Shown one piece after another: positions 46,793-58,744 of a stretch of 64,000 bases of DNA. This DNA comes from Adiantum capillus-veneris (lineage: Eukaryota; Streptophyta; Polypodiopsida; Polypodiales; Pteridaceae): the NCBI GenBank assembly GCA_014529385.2, contig CM043964.1:136789920-136853919 (forward strand), read 5' to 3'. Made by a program: the position numbers and the translations under genes. Positions within the stretch are counted from its first letter, which is position 1; every line of letters starts with the position of its first letter. The notes beneath the pieces were generated by a model. That model saw only the letters and a list, made by a program, of their open reading frames with translations. It was not told the DNA's origin and did no database searches.

Positions 46793-49311
46793 TCTACAGC
46801 AGTAATAGGCTGATGTGTAACATTTTCAGAAACCCCCGTAGGTTGTACATTTGCCTCATTGGAATTTACATTTGAACTTCCACCACTGAAAAGAGGTAAA
46901 CAAACTGTCATAAATGTCTTGTGAGCTTACATTACTATCTCTAGTACATGACAGCAAGGGCTGAACAGAGTCTTCTAAAAACACAACATCCCATCAAACC
47001 AGAATACGCTTTGTTTGTGGATGATACAACTTGTAACCTTTGCTTTCAGCACTATAACCAACAAAAATACATTTGATAGCATTATCATCCAATTTTCTGC
47101 AGTGTATTTGTGGCATCAAAGCATATGCCAAACAGCCAAAAACATGCATGTGCTCAATAGAAGGCTTTTTGTCATGCCATGCTTCATATGGAGTGACAGA
47201 CTGCAAAGCTTTCGTAGGATACCTGTTTAGTACATTAAGTGGCACACATGATGGCCTCAGGCCAAAAGGAATGCGGCAAAGCTTGACTTTTGACCATACA
47301 ACGTGCCATTTTTGTAAGTGACTTGTTTTTCCTCTGAGCAACACCATTTTGCTGAGGCAGATACGGCACTGTACATTGGTGTTTTATCCCACGACTAGCT
47401 AGAAATGCATTAATTTCATGAGATATATACTTCCCCCCTCGATCGAAATGGAGTGTGCCCATAGTACATTTAGCAAGAAATTTCTTGAAGCACATAAACA
47501 CTTCAGACTTCGCTTTCAATGGATATACCCATGCATGCCCGGAGTAGTCATCAATGAAAGTCACGAAGTACAAGTAATTTCCCAAGGACGGAGTTTGCAT
47601 AAGCCCACAAACAACACTATGCACAAGCTGCAATTTGCATGTAGCATAAACTGACCCATCCTTTGGAAACTTAGCACGCTGCATTTTACCCAAAATACAG
47701 CCTTCACAAACATGTTTGACAAGTGCTTCAAGAGGCGGCAAAGAAGCACCCATATCAGATTTCTGCAAACGCAGCAAACTGGCAAAAATTCAGATGCCCA
47801 AAATGTGCATGCCACGGTTTTGCATCTGAAATAGCCCTTGAATCTGCAACTACATTTGCAAAATTTTGTCCACACTTTTCATACAAAATGAGCTTATACA
47901 ACCCACAACACAAAAGGCTACATGCAACAATTTCATCACCAAAATTGAGATCATGAACTGTACGTCTATCATCCACAAATTTGACCATGAGACCAAGTCT
48001 AGCAAGTGCAGATACAGACAAAAGGTTCTTTTTTATCCCACGTACATAAAATCCATCAACAAGTGCAAAAGAACTTCCATTTGCAATAGTAAGCACAATT
48101 TTTCCAACTCCTTGAACAGGATAAGAGGCATTGTTGGCACAAGTCACCATATTCCTGAGGGACAGACTCAATAGAGGTAAATAAATCATGATGTGAGGTA
48201 ATGTGCTTTGTAGCACCATTGTCAAAATACCACACATGTGAATCTGCAACAACTGACATACATGCATCATGGACAATAAGATCATAAGTGCACTCTGCAC
48301 TAAATGCCCATTCTGCATCAACATCAGCAGCACAATCTCCTTTAGCGGAAGACTCTACAATCGATGCACTTGTATTTAACTGTGTAGTTTCTTTCTTCTT
48401 AGCCTCTTTTGGCTTCAATTTCGAACACTGCTTGATCAAGTGATCATTAGCTTTACAATAATGGCAACGCATCTTCTTTTTGCTCTTATTACCAGAATTG
48501 CCAGACGAATTGTTGCCAGTAGAAGCATTAGAAATAGAAGTTTTGCCACTCACAATAGAACCGTAAGAAGTGGTTACATTGTTGTTTCCACATTTTCTTT
48601 GAGCTGCAATAGAAGCATGTTCAATTGCACGCTGCCTAGTCCTGTTTTTTCTGGAAAGTGACTCTTGCAACAGCAATGTGCATAACGCATCAAACTTGAC
48701 AACTTCAGGATTTCCTTGGATCATAAGTCTCCAAGTACTAGCAAAAGTCTAGTAAGAATCTAGCAAAGCATCAAGAACAGTCTGCACAGGTGAACTGTCA
48801 GAAATGACTTCTTCTGTAGAAATTAATTGCTCATTAACATCCATGACACCAGCAAGGAAAGTGTCCATTTCATCTTCCTCATGCATAATCTTTGATTCCA
48901 GCTCTTTACGTAGCAAAGCAATTTTAGCCTCATTGCGGCTTGCATAAAAACCTGCTAGAATATCCCAAGCATGTTCTGTAGATTTTGCGGAACGGATGTG
49001 AGGAGTGATAGTGCGCCTCACCAACAATGCAATCAATGCATGAGCATGCGCATCTCTCACATCCCAACGAGCTTGCTCAGTCGTAGGCAAACAACTCTGA
49101 CAGCAGCAACCCTGGCAGCAAAACCTGGAGCATCCTCAACATCGCCTGCATCCACAATACCAGGACGTACATCAATGCCCTGCACAATATTCCAAACTCC
49201 CTTTGACACAAGTACATGTTGCATCATGTAAGCCCACATAGGGTAATCGTCCCCATCCAATATGTCCTCAGTAGCAAACATCTTAAACACATTTGTGTTG
49301 TTGTCAGCCAT
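46793..49311 (-). pseudogene. Copia gag-protease-integrase of element D (minus strand), truncated
   Basis: Same family as element C. The start at 49311 gives MADNNTNVFKMFATEDILDG and DDYPMWAYMMQHVLVSKGVW, keeping the gag part that element C lacks. After a frameshift: ARWDVRDAHAHALIALLV, LLRKELESKIMHEEDEMD (49090-48749); then zinc knuckle CHYCKANDHLIKQC and protease VWYFDNGATKHITSH, with DNGA in place of DSGA. Integrase parts follow at 47777-47235 (KHVCEGCILGKMQRAKFP, FIDDYSGHAWVYPL, QQNGVAQRKNKSL) and 47347-46994 (ALQSVTPYEAWHDKKPSIEH, KCIFVGYSAESKGYKLY). In the integrase core the third catalytic residue Glu has become Gln (AQRKN). No reverse transcriptase or RNase H remains; the copy ends at 46793. 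Confidence 0.88.
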
Positions 49312-49655
49312 GGAAAATGCATGCACCTGATGTGAACACTACTCAAAATGAGGAGAAACTGAGTGATATCAGCACGTGCTATATAGCACAACCCGTAGTA
49401 GACTGTATGGGACCTATTATGCATTAATTGGCACTGACAAAATTTTACACAAAATGATGAAATTGCTTGTAGAGACCTATCTGTAGTGGAAACGGAGGTC
49501 GAAATGAGCGTGAAATGAAATTAGAAGATTAAGCTCTATGAGCCCTCCCAAAAAAAAAATTGAGTTGCTATGCTCGCCAAAGCTCGTTGAAATCTAAGAA
49601 AACGGGCAAGGGTGTTATGGCGACAGTGGCGACTAAGCCCGGGAGGATGTGGCCT

Positions 49656-49667
49656 GCTCTGATACCA
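49656..49667 (-). other. Primer-binding site of element D
   Basis: The minus strand reads TGGTATCAGAGC two bases after the LTR, identical to that of element C. Confidence 0.93.
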
Positions 49668-49669
49668 AT

Positions 49670-49895
49670 TGTTGGAATTAGGGTTGCATGGAAACGCACA
49701 CAGCTTGGAGAAGATGAAGGAAGCTCAAGGGACACAATAGAGAGTGGTTTACTTAGTGTGCAATGGAAAGATAGATGGCCCTAGTGTGATGGGCGTATAT
49801 ACAATGCACAGGGGAAAAAACCTCCTAAAGAGGGGAAAAATGCCCCGGCGGTCCTAATGTATTCACAACATCACTACCACATGTATATGGTAACA
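49670..49895 (-). repeat. 5' LTR of element D
   Basis: 226 bp; the minus strand runs TGTTACCATATACATGTGG to ATTCCAACA and aligns with the LTRs of element C with about a dozen differences. Confidence 0.92.
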
Positions 49896-50625
49896 ATTAC
49901 CCTCTACCAAACAACTATTAGTTGCACCATTCTAGTTTGCAGTCTCACAAGTGAGCAAATTTATGCATAGCCTAGGGTCTGAGAATTGGTAGGTATATAA
50001 GAGGATCTTTTGCTACTTGAGTGACAATATACATCTTGGGGTCTTTTACCCCAAGGGGGATCATTGCCACCATATGTACATGCTCTTTTTTACTCCGATT
50101 GGGCTAGTTACAATGACACACGAGTGTCCATGAGTGATTTTGTTTCATGCTCAAAAGCTCAATAATATATTTGTTGAGCAAGAAGCAACCTACTATGGCC
50201 ACCTTTAGTTGTGAGTCTGAATATAAGGTAGTTTTCACAATCATGATTGAGTGTGTTGGCTCAGACACCTTGTGGATGATTTGGAAGATGGACAAGATTC
50301 TGGCATTCTCATGTACACAAATACTTAGAGTGCACTGGTAGTTGTCAATAATTGCAAGGAACCTAGTCTTTCATGCTCGCACAAAGCACATTGAAGTGTA
50401 TTATCACTATGTTAGAGAGACACTCTTAGCTAGAGAGATCTGCTTGGCTTATGTGCCAACGCAAGGCAACCATGCAAAACTGTTTACAAAGGCATTACCT
50501 CATGAGAATTTTGAAAATATTTGGGCTTGCTTCCCTTTGTGGATTTATCATGTCCATAGGGCATGGCACTTCTGTATACTCTATGTGCCAGCTCTTGTTC
50601 ACTACATCACTCCCAGGGGGGGATT
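49896..50625 (+). pseudogene. Copia reverse transcriptase/RNase H 3' remnant (element D')
   Basis: This plus-strand remnant aligns with about 21970-22721 of element C, with many more differences than D shows. Recognisable are the end of the reverse transcriptase (FMHSLGSENW-like), a DWASYNDTRVS-like RNase H start near 50095, KKQPTMATFSCESEYKVVFT, ARTKHIEVYYHYVRETLL and YVPTQGNHAKLFTKALPHE. In the last motif the catalytic-region Asp of QDNLADLFTK is replaced. Stops and frameshifts make it dead. A polypurine tract CAGGGGGGGATTT (about 50614-50625) precedes its LTR. Confidence 0.85.
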
Positions 50626-50731
50626 TTCTACCATGTATATGGTAGTGATGTGCATGAACACACTTAGGATCACCTGTGCACTTTTTCCCTTATTAGGAGG
50701 CATTTTTTCTCGTGCTTTATGTATGCACCCA
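50626..50731 (+). repeat. 3' LTR of element D', first part
   Basis: TCTACCATGTATATGGTAGT onward aligns with the start of the element C LTR. It breaks off after GCACCCA, where a solo LTR is inserted. Confidence 0.85.
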
Positions 50732-52314
50732 TGTCATAAAATCTAATATCTAACCAGCCTAAATGCTTTTCTCATATTAAACTGATCATTTAGTGTGGGA
50801 GAATAAATGGGAACAAGGGTTAGAATATAGACATGTGCTTTCGGATCTATCTCAACACGGGACCAATGGTAAAGGGGCCCAAATGAGACATCATCTGTCA
50901 AAGAGCAAGTTAGTTAATGGAGCTTAAAGACCTTAGGGTTAGCTTCATTAAATACCTCCAAAGGTTAGTGTTAAAACAGTCCTTTGACCTTAGGTAAGCT
51001 AGGGATGAGCTTGAGGTGGGAACCCGGCCCAAGATTAAGGTGCTTGAGGTGCTTGTCATGCTTGATGACTAAGGTGCTTGAGGTGCTTGTCGTGCTTGCC
51101 GACTAGGGAGCTTGAGGTGCTTGTGGGAACACCACCCAAGCTTGAGGTGCTTTGTCATGCTTGCTAACTAAGGTGCTTGAGGTAAGGTGTGCAAAAGTCA
51201 ATCACTATCCCTACAAGGAGGGGCCAAGCCCTACAAGGAGGGGGCAAGCCCTACAAGAGGGGGCTAGAGAGAGAACACACACACCCTCACACAAGGCAAG
51301 CTTGGTACAAAGAAAGCAAAAGGGACACTTGTCAAGCTCCTCCTCATGTTGCCCTCATGGTGTGCCTAAAGCCTATTGGTTGGCCACCAAAGGGGTCCAA
51401 TGATAAATTAGTTAATTTAATTAATTGTTTTTTTCATTTATCAAGTCCTCTCTCTCAAAGGGGAAAGGGGAACACTTGTCCCAAGACTAGCATGCTTGCT
51501 TGGTATGACTCTTGCTTGTGATTGGCTAGGCTTGGAGGGGTCCAATGAGCTTCAAGCATGAGCTACAAGGGGGGGTTGACCAAAGCAAGCTAGGGGGTTG
51601 CTTCAGGGGTATACTCTCCCACACACACTCACACACACTCTCATTGTGTGAAGTGCAAAGTGCGTTCCATCTCCTTCTCCAAGCAAGTCGAAAAGTTGAG
51701 AGCTTACACCAACACTCTTGGCTATGGAATGCAAATCCAACCAAGAGCCATGTTGCAATTCTTAAGCTTGCCATCTTCTCCATCTTCATTACTATGCTAT
51801 TATGTATGCTATCAAGAAGAGTGATGATAAGTGAGGAACTAATTCTTTCTCCTATGAAATGTTTCTTCTTCCTCTTCCCTACCCTCATTCCCAGCTAGCT
51901 CTCTCCACCTTCGAAGGTGTTTGAGGTCTTGGGACTAAGGCTTGGAATAGTTAATGCTTTCCACAAAGTTTATGTTATGCTCGTGATGCATGAAGCTTTC
52001 CAACTTCATTGCATCACCTAGATCACAAGGAACACAAAATATTGTATTGTACCAAGTCTCTCTTGATGGGAGAAACTATAATACAAATGCCTATTGGAGG
52101 GGGGACCGGCTCCACATAAATCCGGACCTCAATTGTTGTCATGTTCTCTAAACTCTCTCTCTTGCAAAAGTATTGTTCATGCCAAGTTAACTAAATGCTA
52201 TGTTTGTGTTGTTACCATCAATTAAGTTCACCCGCTATGCTCACAAAGTAATTCCATAAAAGTACTTTCTCTAATTTCTGCTTCTCTCAAAGTTAATAGG
52301 CCATTTCCATTACA
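50732..52314 (+). mobile_element. 1583-bp solo LTR inserted in the D' LTR
   Basis: The insertion begins TGTCATAAAATCTAATATC and ends TTTCCATTACA, so has TG...CA ends. It is flanked by perfect 5-bp direct repeats ACCCA (50727-50731 and 52315-52319), while the uninterrupted LTR of element C has the sequence only once. No internal coding domain is present, so this is best read as a solo LTR left by LTR-LTR recombination. It contains a GAGGTGCTTG minisatellite (about 51010-51190) and a few open frames without domains. Confidence 0.85.
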
Positions 52315-52439
52315 ACCCATCACTCTAGGACTATCTTATCTTGTATTTGCACACCAAATAATGCATTCTCTATTGTGCTCCTTGAGCTTCTTCTCCATTT
52401 CCAAGCTATGTGTGCAATACTACAACCCTAAATCCAACA
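52315..52439 (+). repeat. 3' LTR of element D', second part
   Basis: CATCACTCTAGGACTATCTT to AAATCCAACA continues the copia LTR where the first part stopped at 50731. Confidence 0.85.
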
Positions 52440-52529
52440 ACCACCAGCTTTGCAAATGATGTCACTACAAACAAAGCTTAGCAGATCAAGAAATTTTCTA
52501 CTTGGTGGCAAGATGTATTGTTTTGAGGT

Positions 52530-52840
52530 TAGCATATCAAAATTTCAAATAAGGGAAAGGTGTTTCTTTGGAAAGCTATGGTGGCAGGGCTTGCATTGGA
52601 AGCGTTTGCACCGCCATTGTCTTCCCAATGGCATGGGTTTGTTTTGCACCACTATTAGAGAAGACAATAGACATTACCTCATCACTTGTCTTCTTGCCAA
52701 GAAAATATGGGCCTTTGTTTCATTCGTATGGTTTCATGTTGCTAGTGAATCTTTTTCTCCTCATGACCCGGTGTTTGGAAAACGTGTTCATGCATGTCAT
52801 CCTTAGCATTTTCAGTTGCTTTTTGATATGATTCATTGAT
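52530..52840 (+). pseudogene. LINE RT-associated zinc-binding domain remnant
   Basis: Split over two frames: KVFLWKAMVAGLALEAF near 52556-52610, then CTTIREDNRHYLITCLLAKK and IWAFVSFVWFHVASE (52640-52760). This order (VFLWxxLxxGL..., Cys-containing EDNxHxxxxCxxAKxIW) is the zf-RVT region near the end of plant LINE ORF2. Nothing upstream in the window belongs to it obviously. Confidence 0.6.
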
Positions 52841-54580
52841 TGCATTTTTTGGCATAATTCAACCATGTGGAATGCCTTTATTGTTTATGGTGCTATTTAG
52901 GTTGAGAGGTATTTTGCTTTGGAATGTTTCTTCGTTCACCACTATTGGGGTCATTTTTTGTGGAGGATCCCCGAGCTTGGAAGGATAGCATCTTGGCGGC
53001 GACATTCATTTCTTGATCATATAGCATGATTGCTTTGCCATCTTGGTTATGATTTTCATGTTCACGTTCAATATTGGACTTTCTAGCCTTTGTACATAGT
53101 ATGATGGGTCCTTTAACCATGTACGATTGTTTTAGGTAATCAATATGATTACACATTACACACACCTAGATGCACACACACACACACAATTTATTTGTGT
53201 ACCTCATCCTCTTTACAGTTCAACAAGACCAACAAGTGCATTACCAAGGAGCCCAATCCCAACCCCATCCTCTTACTTCTACATCCCTTTGCTTGATCAC
53301 ATCCTCAATTGAAGAGTGATAGAGGCTCAAATTCAATGTAGAGGTATCACCTTGAATATCAGTTCAGAAGCATCACATGCAAGGCCATGTGTTTGCCTCC
53401 TGCTAGCCCCGTGAGAACACTCGGTGGTGCGTATCTGTGTGTTAGGGTTCCTACACATAGTTTGGCAAGGTAGATGTCACTAGTTGAGAGCCCACTGATT
53501 TTCCACCCATCACCTTGCAATGTCTTAAGTTCAAGGCTATTGGGTAACACTACAAGTTTTAGAGGGGGGTTAAGCATCTTGCCAAGAGTTTGGACAGCCC
53601 CTACCCTAAGATTGGGCCTCGAGTGGATGTCGTGCAAGCTCCTCAAGCTTCATGCTTAAGTTGGAGGCACTTCGGTCTCTAGGGGTAGAGTTCCCTTAGA
53701 GCCATACTCTGTTATGTGACACCTACATAGCAGTGCTCACATATCCCAATTTGTAGTGTAAATTTCCAGGTTGAAAATAAAAAAAACCTGGTTGCAATTT
53801 CGTCGAACCTTGATTTTCAAGGTCCAAAATTGGGCATTTTAGTTATGAATCCCAAAAAATACCCTAGATTTTGGGATAAATCTTAGTTGTCTAACCAATT
53901 TTTCCTTTGAAAATATGGCAAAGAAAAATGGTTTTTTTCGAGCAGTGATACATAGACCAAAGCAGAAAACTGGGGTGTTGTGTATGTTTAACCGGCTAAA
54001 ATTGTAGAATCCGGCTCGATTCCCAGCTTGTCTTGAAGAAAATCGGCAAAATTTTAACAAGTTTTAATATAAATGTATACAAATGCTTCAAAGTTTAAAC
54101 CTTATTTTCTTTGCGTAGGAAAGATGTTTTTTGGCAAGCATTGGGCATAACCTCCTCTTTAAATGACACCTCATGATATTGAAAGGATCAAGGGTGGGGA
54201 TGCATTTGGCGACTCCGGGCAATATTGGGCCGTCGGTTGCGCGAGTTGTAAATTCAGGGCAGGCAAAATAGGGTCCAAGTCTTCCCTCCCCCACCCTAAA
54301 ACTTGAATCCGAGATCTTTCATTTGGCAGCCCCATGCCCTTACAAGTTACCACTCAGACTTCTTGAAAGAAATGGATGATTTTGCAAATGGAGGCAAATT
54401 GTAAATTCTGGAATTTTGGTAAAATCGATCCACAGTCCGCTGCAGCGGGTTCGATTTCTGACGTTGACAGTAGCAAAAGTGGTGGGTTATGGCCAAATCT
54501 CTGCGCGACGACACCTATTTGTTTTCTTTGTTTGATGAATATTCCCTAAGCTAGAAAAGCCAATCATGGACAGTAAGAGC
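52841..54580. other. Intergenic region without recognisable genes
   Basis: Short unassigned frames only, including 53359-53646 on the minus strand and 54088-54353 on the minus strand. A CA tract lies at 53174-53187. From about 54490 the sequence begins to resemble the region in front of the second PPR pseudogene (about 62640), for example TGATGAATATTCCCT versus TAATGAATATTCCCT. Confidence 0.45.
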
Positions 54581-54589
54581 ATGATAATG

Positions 54590-55990
54590 ACTGGTTCTTT
54601 GTTTTCTGACCTCACTAAAAGCCTGTGCCAAGAAGAAGGATTTATATCAAGGTTGTATGATACATGATAATATTCGCCATAGTGGGTTACTTGAGAACAA
54701 CAACTACTTGGCGAACACGTAGTATGTATGTCAAATGTGGTGCACTTGTCAGAGCACAAGCGTGTCTTGGAACACGCTAATTGCAAGGTATGTCCAAACA
54801 TGGGCAAAGCAAAGAAGCTCTACCTTGTTTTCACTGGATGCAAAGCGAGGGTCTCTCTGCAGATGAGGTCACCTCTGCTTGCATCTTGAAATCATGTGGC
54901 ATTACGCAAGAAGCTGACATCAGTGAACAAATGTGTGGTGAATTGTCAATCAAGGACTCTTGGAAAAAGTCACCGTTCTTGGCATGCTTTGGTTGACATG
55001 TATGTCGAATGTGGTTTATTCCCGAAAGCATAAAAAGTGCTTGATGAGTTTCCTATTTGGAATGTTGTCTCTTGGAGTCCATTGATAGCAGGATATACGC
55101 AACAGGGGCAGGGCCAGGAAGCTCTATTCTGTTTCCAACAGATGCAAAGTAAGGGCTGTTGAAAGGAGATGTTGTGCTTGGCAATGCTCGGTCGACATGT
55201 ATGCCAAATGTGGTGTTCTTGTAAAAGCACAACAAGTGCTTGATGAGTTCCCTGAGTGGGATGAGGTCTCTTGGAATGCACTTGTTGCAAGATATATGGA
55301 ACAAGGAAAGGGTGAGGAAGCTCTGGGCTGTTTTTACCAAATGCGGAGCGAGGGCTTCTATCCAGATGCAATCACCTATGCTTGCATCTTGAAGGCTCGT
55401 GGCATTACTAGAAAATGTGACATTGGTGAACATATTTATGGTTAAATTATTGGTAAGGGACTATTGGAAAAGATGTGCTTGGAAATTCTTTGGTTCACAT
55501 GTATGCCAAATGCGGCTTATTAACAAAAGGAAAAATAGTGCTTGAGAATCTTCTTGTTTAAAATGTTGTTTCTTGGAACACGCTTATTACAGGGTATGTC
55601 CAGCGTGGCCAGGGCCACCAAGCCCTAAGCTGTTTGCTAGTCAAGGGCTGCTGGAAAAGGATGTTGTGCTTGGCAATGCTTTGATCGATAAGTATGCAAT
55701 TGGTGTCCTTGCAAAAGCACAAGTGCTTGATGAGCTTCTTACCCGAAAGGAGATCTCTTGGAATTCACTCATTGGAGGATATGCCAATGGGAGCAAAGCC
55801 AGAAAGCGCTGGCCTGTTTTCAGCAAATGCTGAGTGAGGGTTTCTCTCCAGATGTACTCTCTAGGAGGGCGGAGGATATACCCCTGCAAGGGCTGGCCAG
55901 AGAAGCTTGCAATATTTTCAAATGGATGCAACGGGAGGGGTCAAATGTGTTTTGATAACATGAGGGAAAAGTATGGCATTACTGATAAGC
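54590..55990 (+). pseudogene. PPR protein pseudogene 1
   Basis: Broken pieces of plant pentatricopeptide repeats follow each other in several frames: SMYVKCGALVRAQ, MSKHGQSKEALPCFHWMQSE, GLSADEVTSACILKSCG (54781-54996); VVSWSPLIAGYTQQGQGQEA near 55060-55130; MYAKCGVLVKAQQVLDEFPE, WDEVSWNALVARYMEQGKGE, DAITYACILKARG (55197-55445); and HWRICQWEQSQKALACFQQM (55758-55955). PPR proteins bind organellar RNA; in plants the family is large and rich in pseudogenes. Stops and frameshifts occur about every 200 bp and no start, transit peptide or C-terminal DYW domain is visible. It is related to the copy at 62680-64000. Confidence 0.8.
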
Positions 55991-56249
55991 TAGAGGGAAG
56001 GAAAACCCATGCTGCACGCAGCCGTCCCTGCATATGCTTATAGGCAGGCCGTGTCAGTTTCCCACTGGCCTTTGGCCTCGCATTACTCCTGTACGAGAGG
56101 GCACCACGTGCCAACTGAAAAGAACAAACCTGAACGGACTTTTAGCAACTGAATAGAAAGAGAGAAAATCCACGCGAGAGACATGTAGTGGCGGAGTTCT
56201 TGCGTCTCTTTTGGTATTTCTTTATATTGCTTCAATAGGTTACAAAATC

Positions 56250-56283
56250 GCAGATTTTGCTCTGCTTCTATGCGAGGTAGAAC

Positions 56284-56335
<52 letters not shown>

Positions 56336-56476
56336 CTTGTACACATATTTAAAGGCCCTTGGCTCCCAAAAGCATCCGACTTTACTCTGCTTCTCTGCGA
56401 GGTAGAAGGCCAGAGAGAGACCCTTTTCTCTCCTTGTACACATATTTAAAAGCTCTTGCCTCCCAAAAGCATCTGC
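56250..56476. repeat. ~110-bp tandem duplication with (GA)n expanded in one unit
   Basis: Both units contain CTCTGCTTCTNTGCGAGGTA, a GA tract, CTTGTACACATATTTAAA and CTCCCAAAAGCATC. The first has about 47 bp of GA (56286-56332), the second only GAGAGAGA (56412-56419). Confidence 0.9.
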
Positions 56477-56739
56477 TATGAAACTAGTCTTGCTTGGTGG
56501 GCCTTGCTATATAACATCTATAGAATATAACATGAAATATGCAAATTGATTTTTAGCAGCTAGCATGATTAAAGGGAACAAAAGCAAGACTAATTTGGGA
56601 AGGGCGACATTGCATGAAAGGGATATACACTAGAAAAATGCTATAATGTTTATGGGATCAATTATTAGAGATTATAGGAGTGGTTACAATTGAGATTATA
56701 TCCAAGCGAGGTTGTATTACAGATGAAATTTTTTCTTGA

Positions 56740-57500
56740 ATGGTTGCAAGCACAACACGTCGGCTTGCATTTTTGAAGGTGGATTTTGAGTGTGTTTTGC
56801 CTTTCTTCTTTTATAGTCGTTTGTGGGTTTCCTTTCTTCTTTTGTAGTTATTCCCAGTACAATGAATGAAAACAATGATACATGTAACTTCACACTCTGT
56901 GTTATGGCATCGACAATGCATGTTGCACCGTTTGCCGCACCGATTGTCAAGTCAATATTTTCAGTGATATTTTCAAGGACATTTATGTTACCCGCATTCA
57001 TCTTCATTTCAAGTTTTGTAGTGTCAGTTTGATTATACAAGTTTGATTATACAATTTATTCAAGGCAAGGTTGTTTTAGTGTTGGACGTATGTGATGTGA
57101 CATGCACATGCGATTCATCTATTATACATGCACCCAAGGTACAATTGATCTTATCTACAACTGGTTTTCTTTCACGAAAAATGGTGACGAATTGAAGCAA
57201 TTCAGGCTCCGTTGCATGTCTTATAGAGCATGACATCTTGTACAAAGCTGCATGTAGCCAATGGACCGAGCTTGTGATATGTCATGTGCTACAAAGCTCG
57301 CGTGCGTGACTACAAACTGGGGATAGTTGGGCAAGATCACCGAGCAAGAGAACACATTTGTTGTTGAAGGGATCTGCCAATTTACTGGTTGTTACATTAA
57401 CATTTTGTCTTACTATAAGATCAAAAGTCGTTTGGATTAACATGGATAGCTCATCTCTATAATTATAATGTCTGCCTCTTCTATGTCCAAATATCACTCA
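56740..57500 (-). pseudogene. PIF1/Helitron-type helicase remnant
   Basis: On the minus strand, from 57490: EEADIIII then, after a frameshift, DELSMLIQTTFDLIVRQNV (Walker B, DELSM) and NNKCVLLLGDLAQLSPVC, the GDxxQLxPV motif of PIF1-like helicases. Farther on come HATEPELLQFVTIFRERK and, near 56950, NIDLTIGAANGATCIVDAI, a match to the VNGATGxV motif of the domain near the PIF1 C-terminus. PIF1-like helicases of this type in plant repeats usually belong to Helitrons. The Walker A part, Rep domain and Helitron ends were not found. Stops separate the blocks. Confidence 0.7.
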
Positions 57501-58684
57501 TCGGTCTCATGATGAATAGAGAGAGGATATTGTTGATTCGTGGTTGGTATCTTGAATTGATAATGGATTGTAAATAGAATGCTGCTAAGCCTTGTTGTTG
57601 CCGCTCCGATGACAAAGCGGCCAACAATAATACAAAGAGAGGGCAATAGGAGTGTCTATTTCATTTATCGCCCTTGTTTATAGCTATATATGTGAGGTAT
57701 GCCATCGTGTAGCAGAGACATACTTCTAGATTATGAGCGACGATGTCACATTGCATGCTCCAATCTTTATACAATGCAGTGAATTCAAACCATGACCTAA
57801 CATATGGATGGTAAGCTAGTTTCAAGTTGACTGCAGTTTACTCTTTAGCTTATTGACGCTTGAACTGTAATCTTCTAGGTCTTGAGAACTTCATACTGAC
57901 ACCTAAGTACGGGAGAAACGAGGACATATATAGTATGGCATCAATTATTAAGACACCTAGTATGGTATAATTTATTTAGAGCTAAAGTAAAGATGCACAA
58001 GGTGGATTCACTACTGTGATACACCACATGCATTCACTACTTGTGTATTCACTACTGTAATACATCACATACATTTGGCAAGCAACCGTATGCAAAAAGT
58101 TACGTGTGTAACTCACGTGCAGATGTTGATCGACATTGAGTGTATAGTTCTGAAAATGAGATCCAAATAAACCAAAGCAAAGGAAGTAATTCTAAAACAA
58201 GAAAATAGATAAAGCATGAATGAATTGCAACAATAAATGAGGTGCTTTACTGACCTGCAATCTTGTACTCCTGGTTTTTGATTGTCCAATCTACACGCCG
58301 CCCGATATGTGAGTCAAGCTACAAAAAAGCAATGTGAATAGTTAAACATATCGTCTTGCAATGAAACGTCACACTAAAAGTGCAAAGTATGTTGTGCACG
58401 TCATACAGAGGTGCCATACAAAAGTATGGTAGAGAGCTAGCACTGTGGTCTCTCCAAAAAATTATAAGAAACGGAAGTCGTGCCCTGCCCCGTAGCGTTT
58501 ATGTGTTGCGCCAAGCAAACGCATGCGCATGAAAAATTGGATACAGATAACGGACCTTGCAATGTTGTCGAGCTGGAGTCGCGCTTGTGCAATTGGAACG
58601 TGCAGTGTTGTGAATATATGTCCTCCCTGCCATACACAAAACATGCAAATGCAACTTTATGCTCCATGTCCTATGATCAATATT

Positions 58685-58744
<60 letters not shown>

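Noticed and set aside
46793-50625. D and D' as one copia element with an internal inversion
   Set aside because: D resembles element C much more closely than D' does, so the two halves have different ages; insertion of D into D' is simpler.
45955-52314. Inverted ~800-bp repeats as terminal inverted repeats of a large DNA transposon
   Set aside because: The right-hand copy is a 1583-bp unit with TG...CA ends and its own ACCCA target-site duplication inside a copia LTR, which fits an LTR, and no transposase is present.
54590-55990. PPR region as an active intron-containing PPR gene
   Set aside because: Frame changes fall within repeats without GT...AG borders and there are in-frame stops inside conserved motifs.
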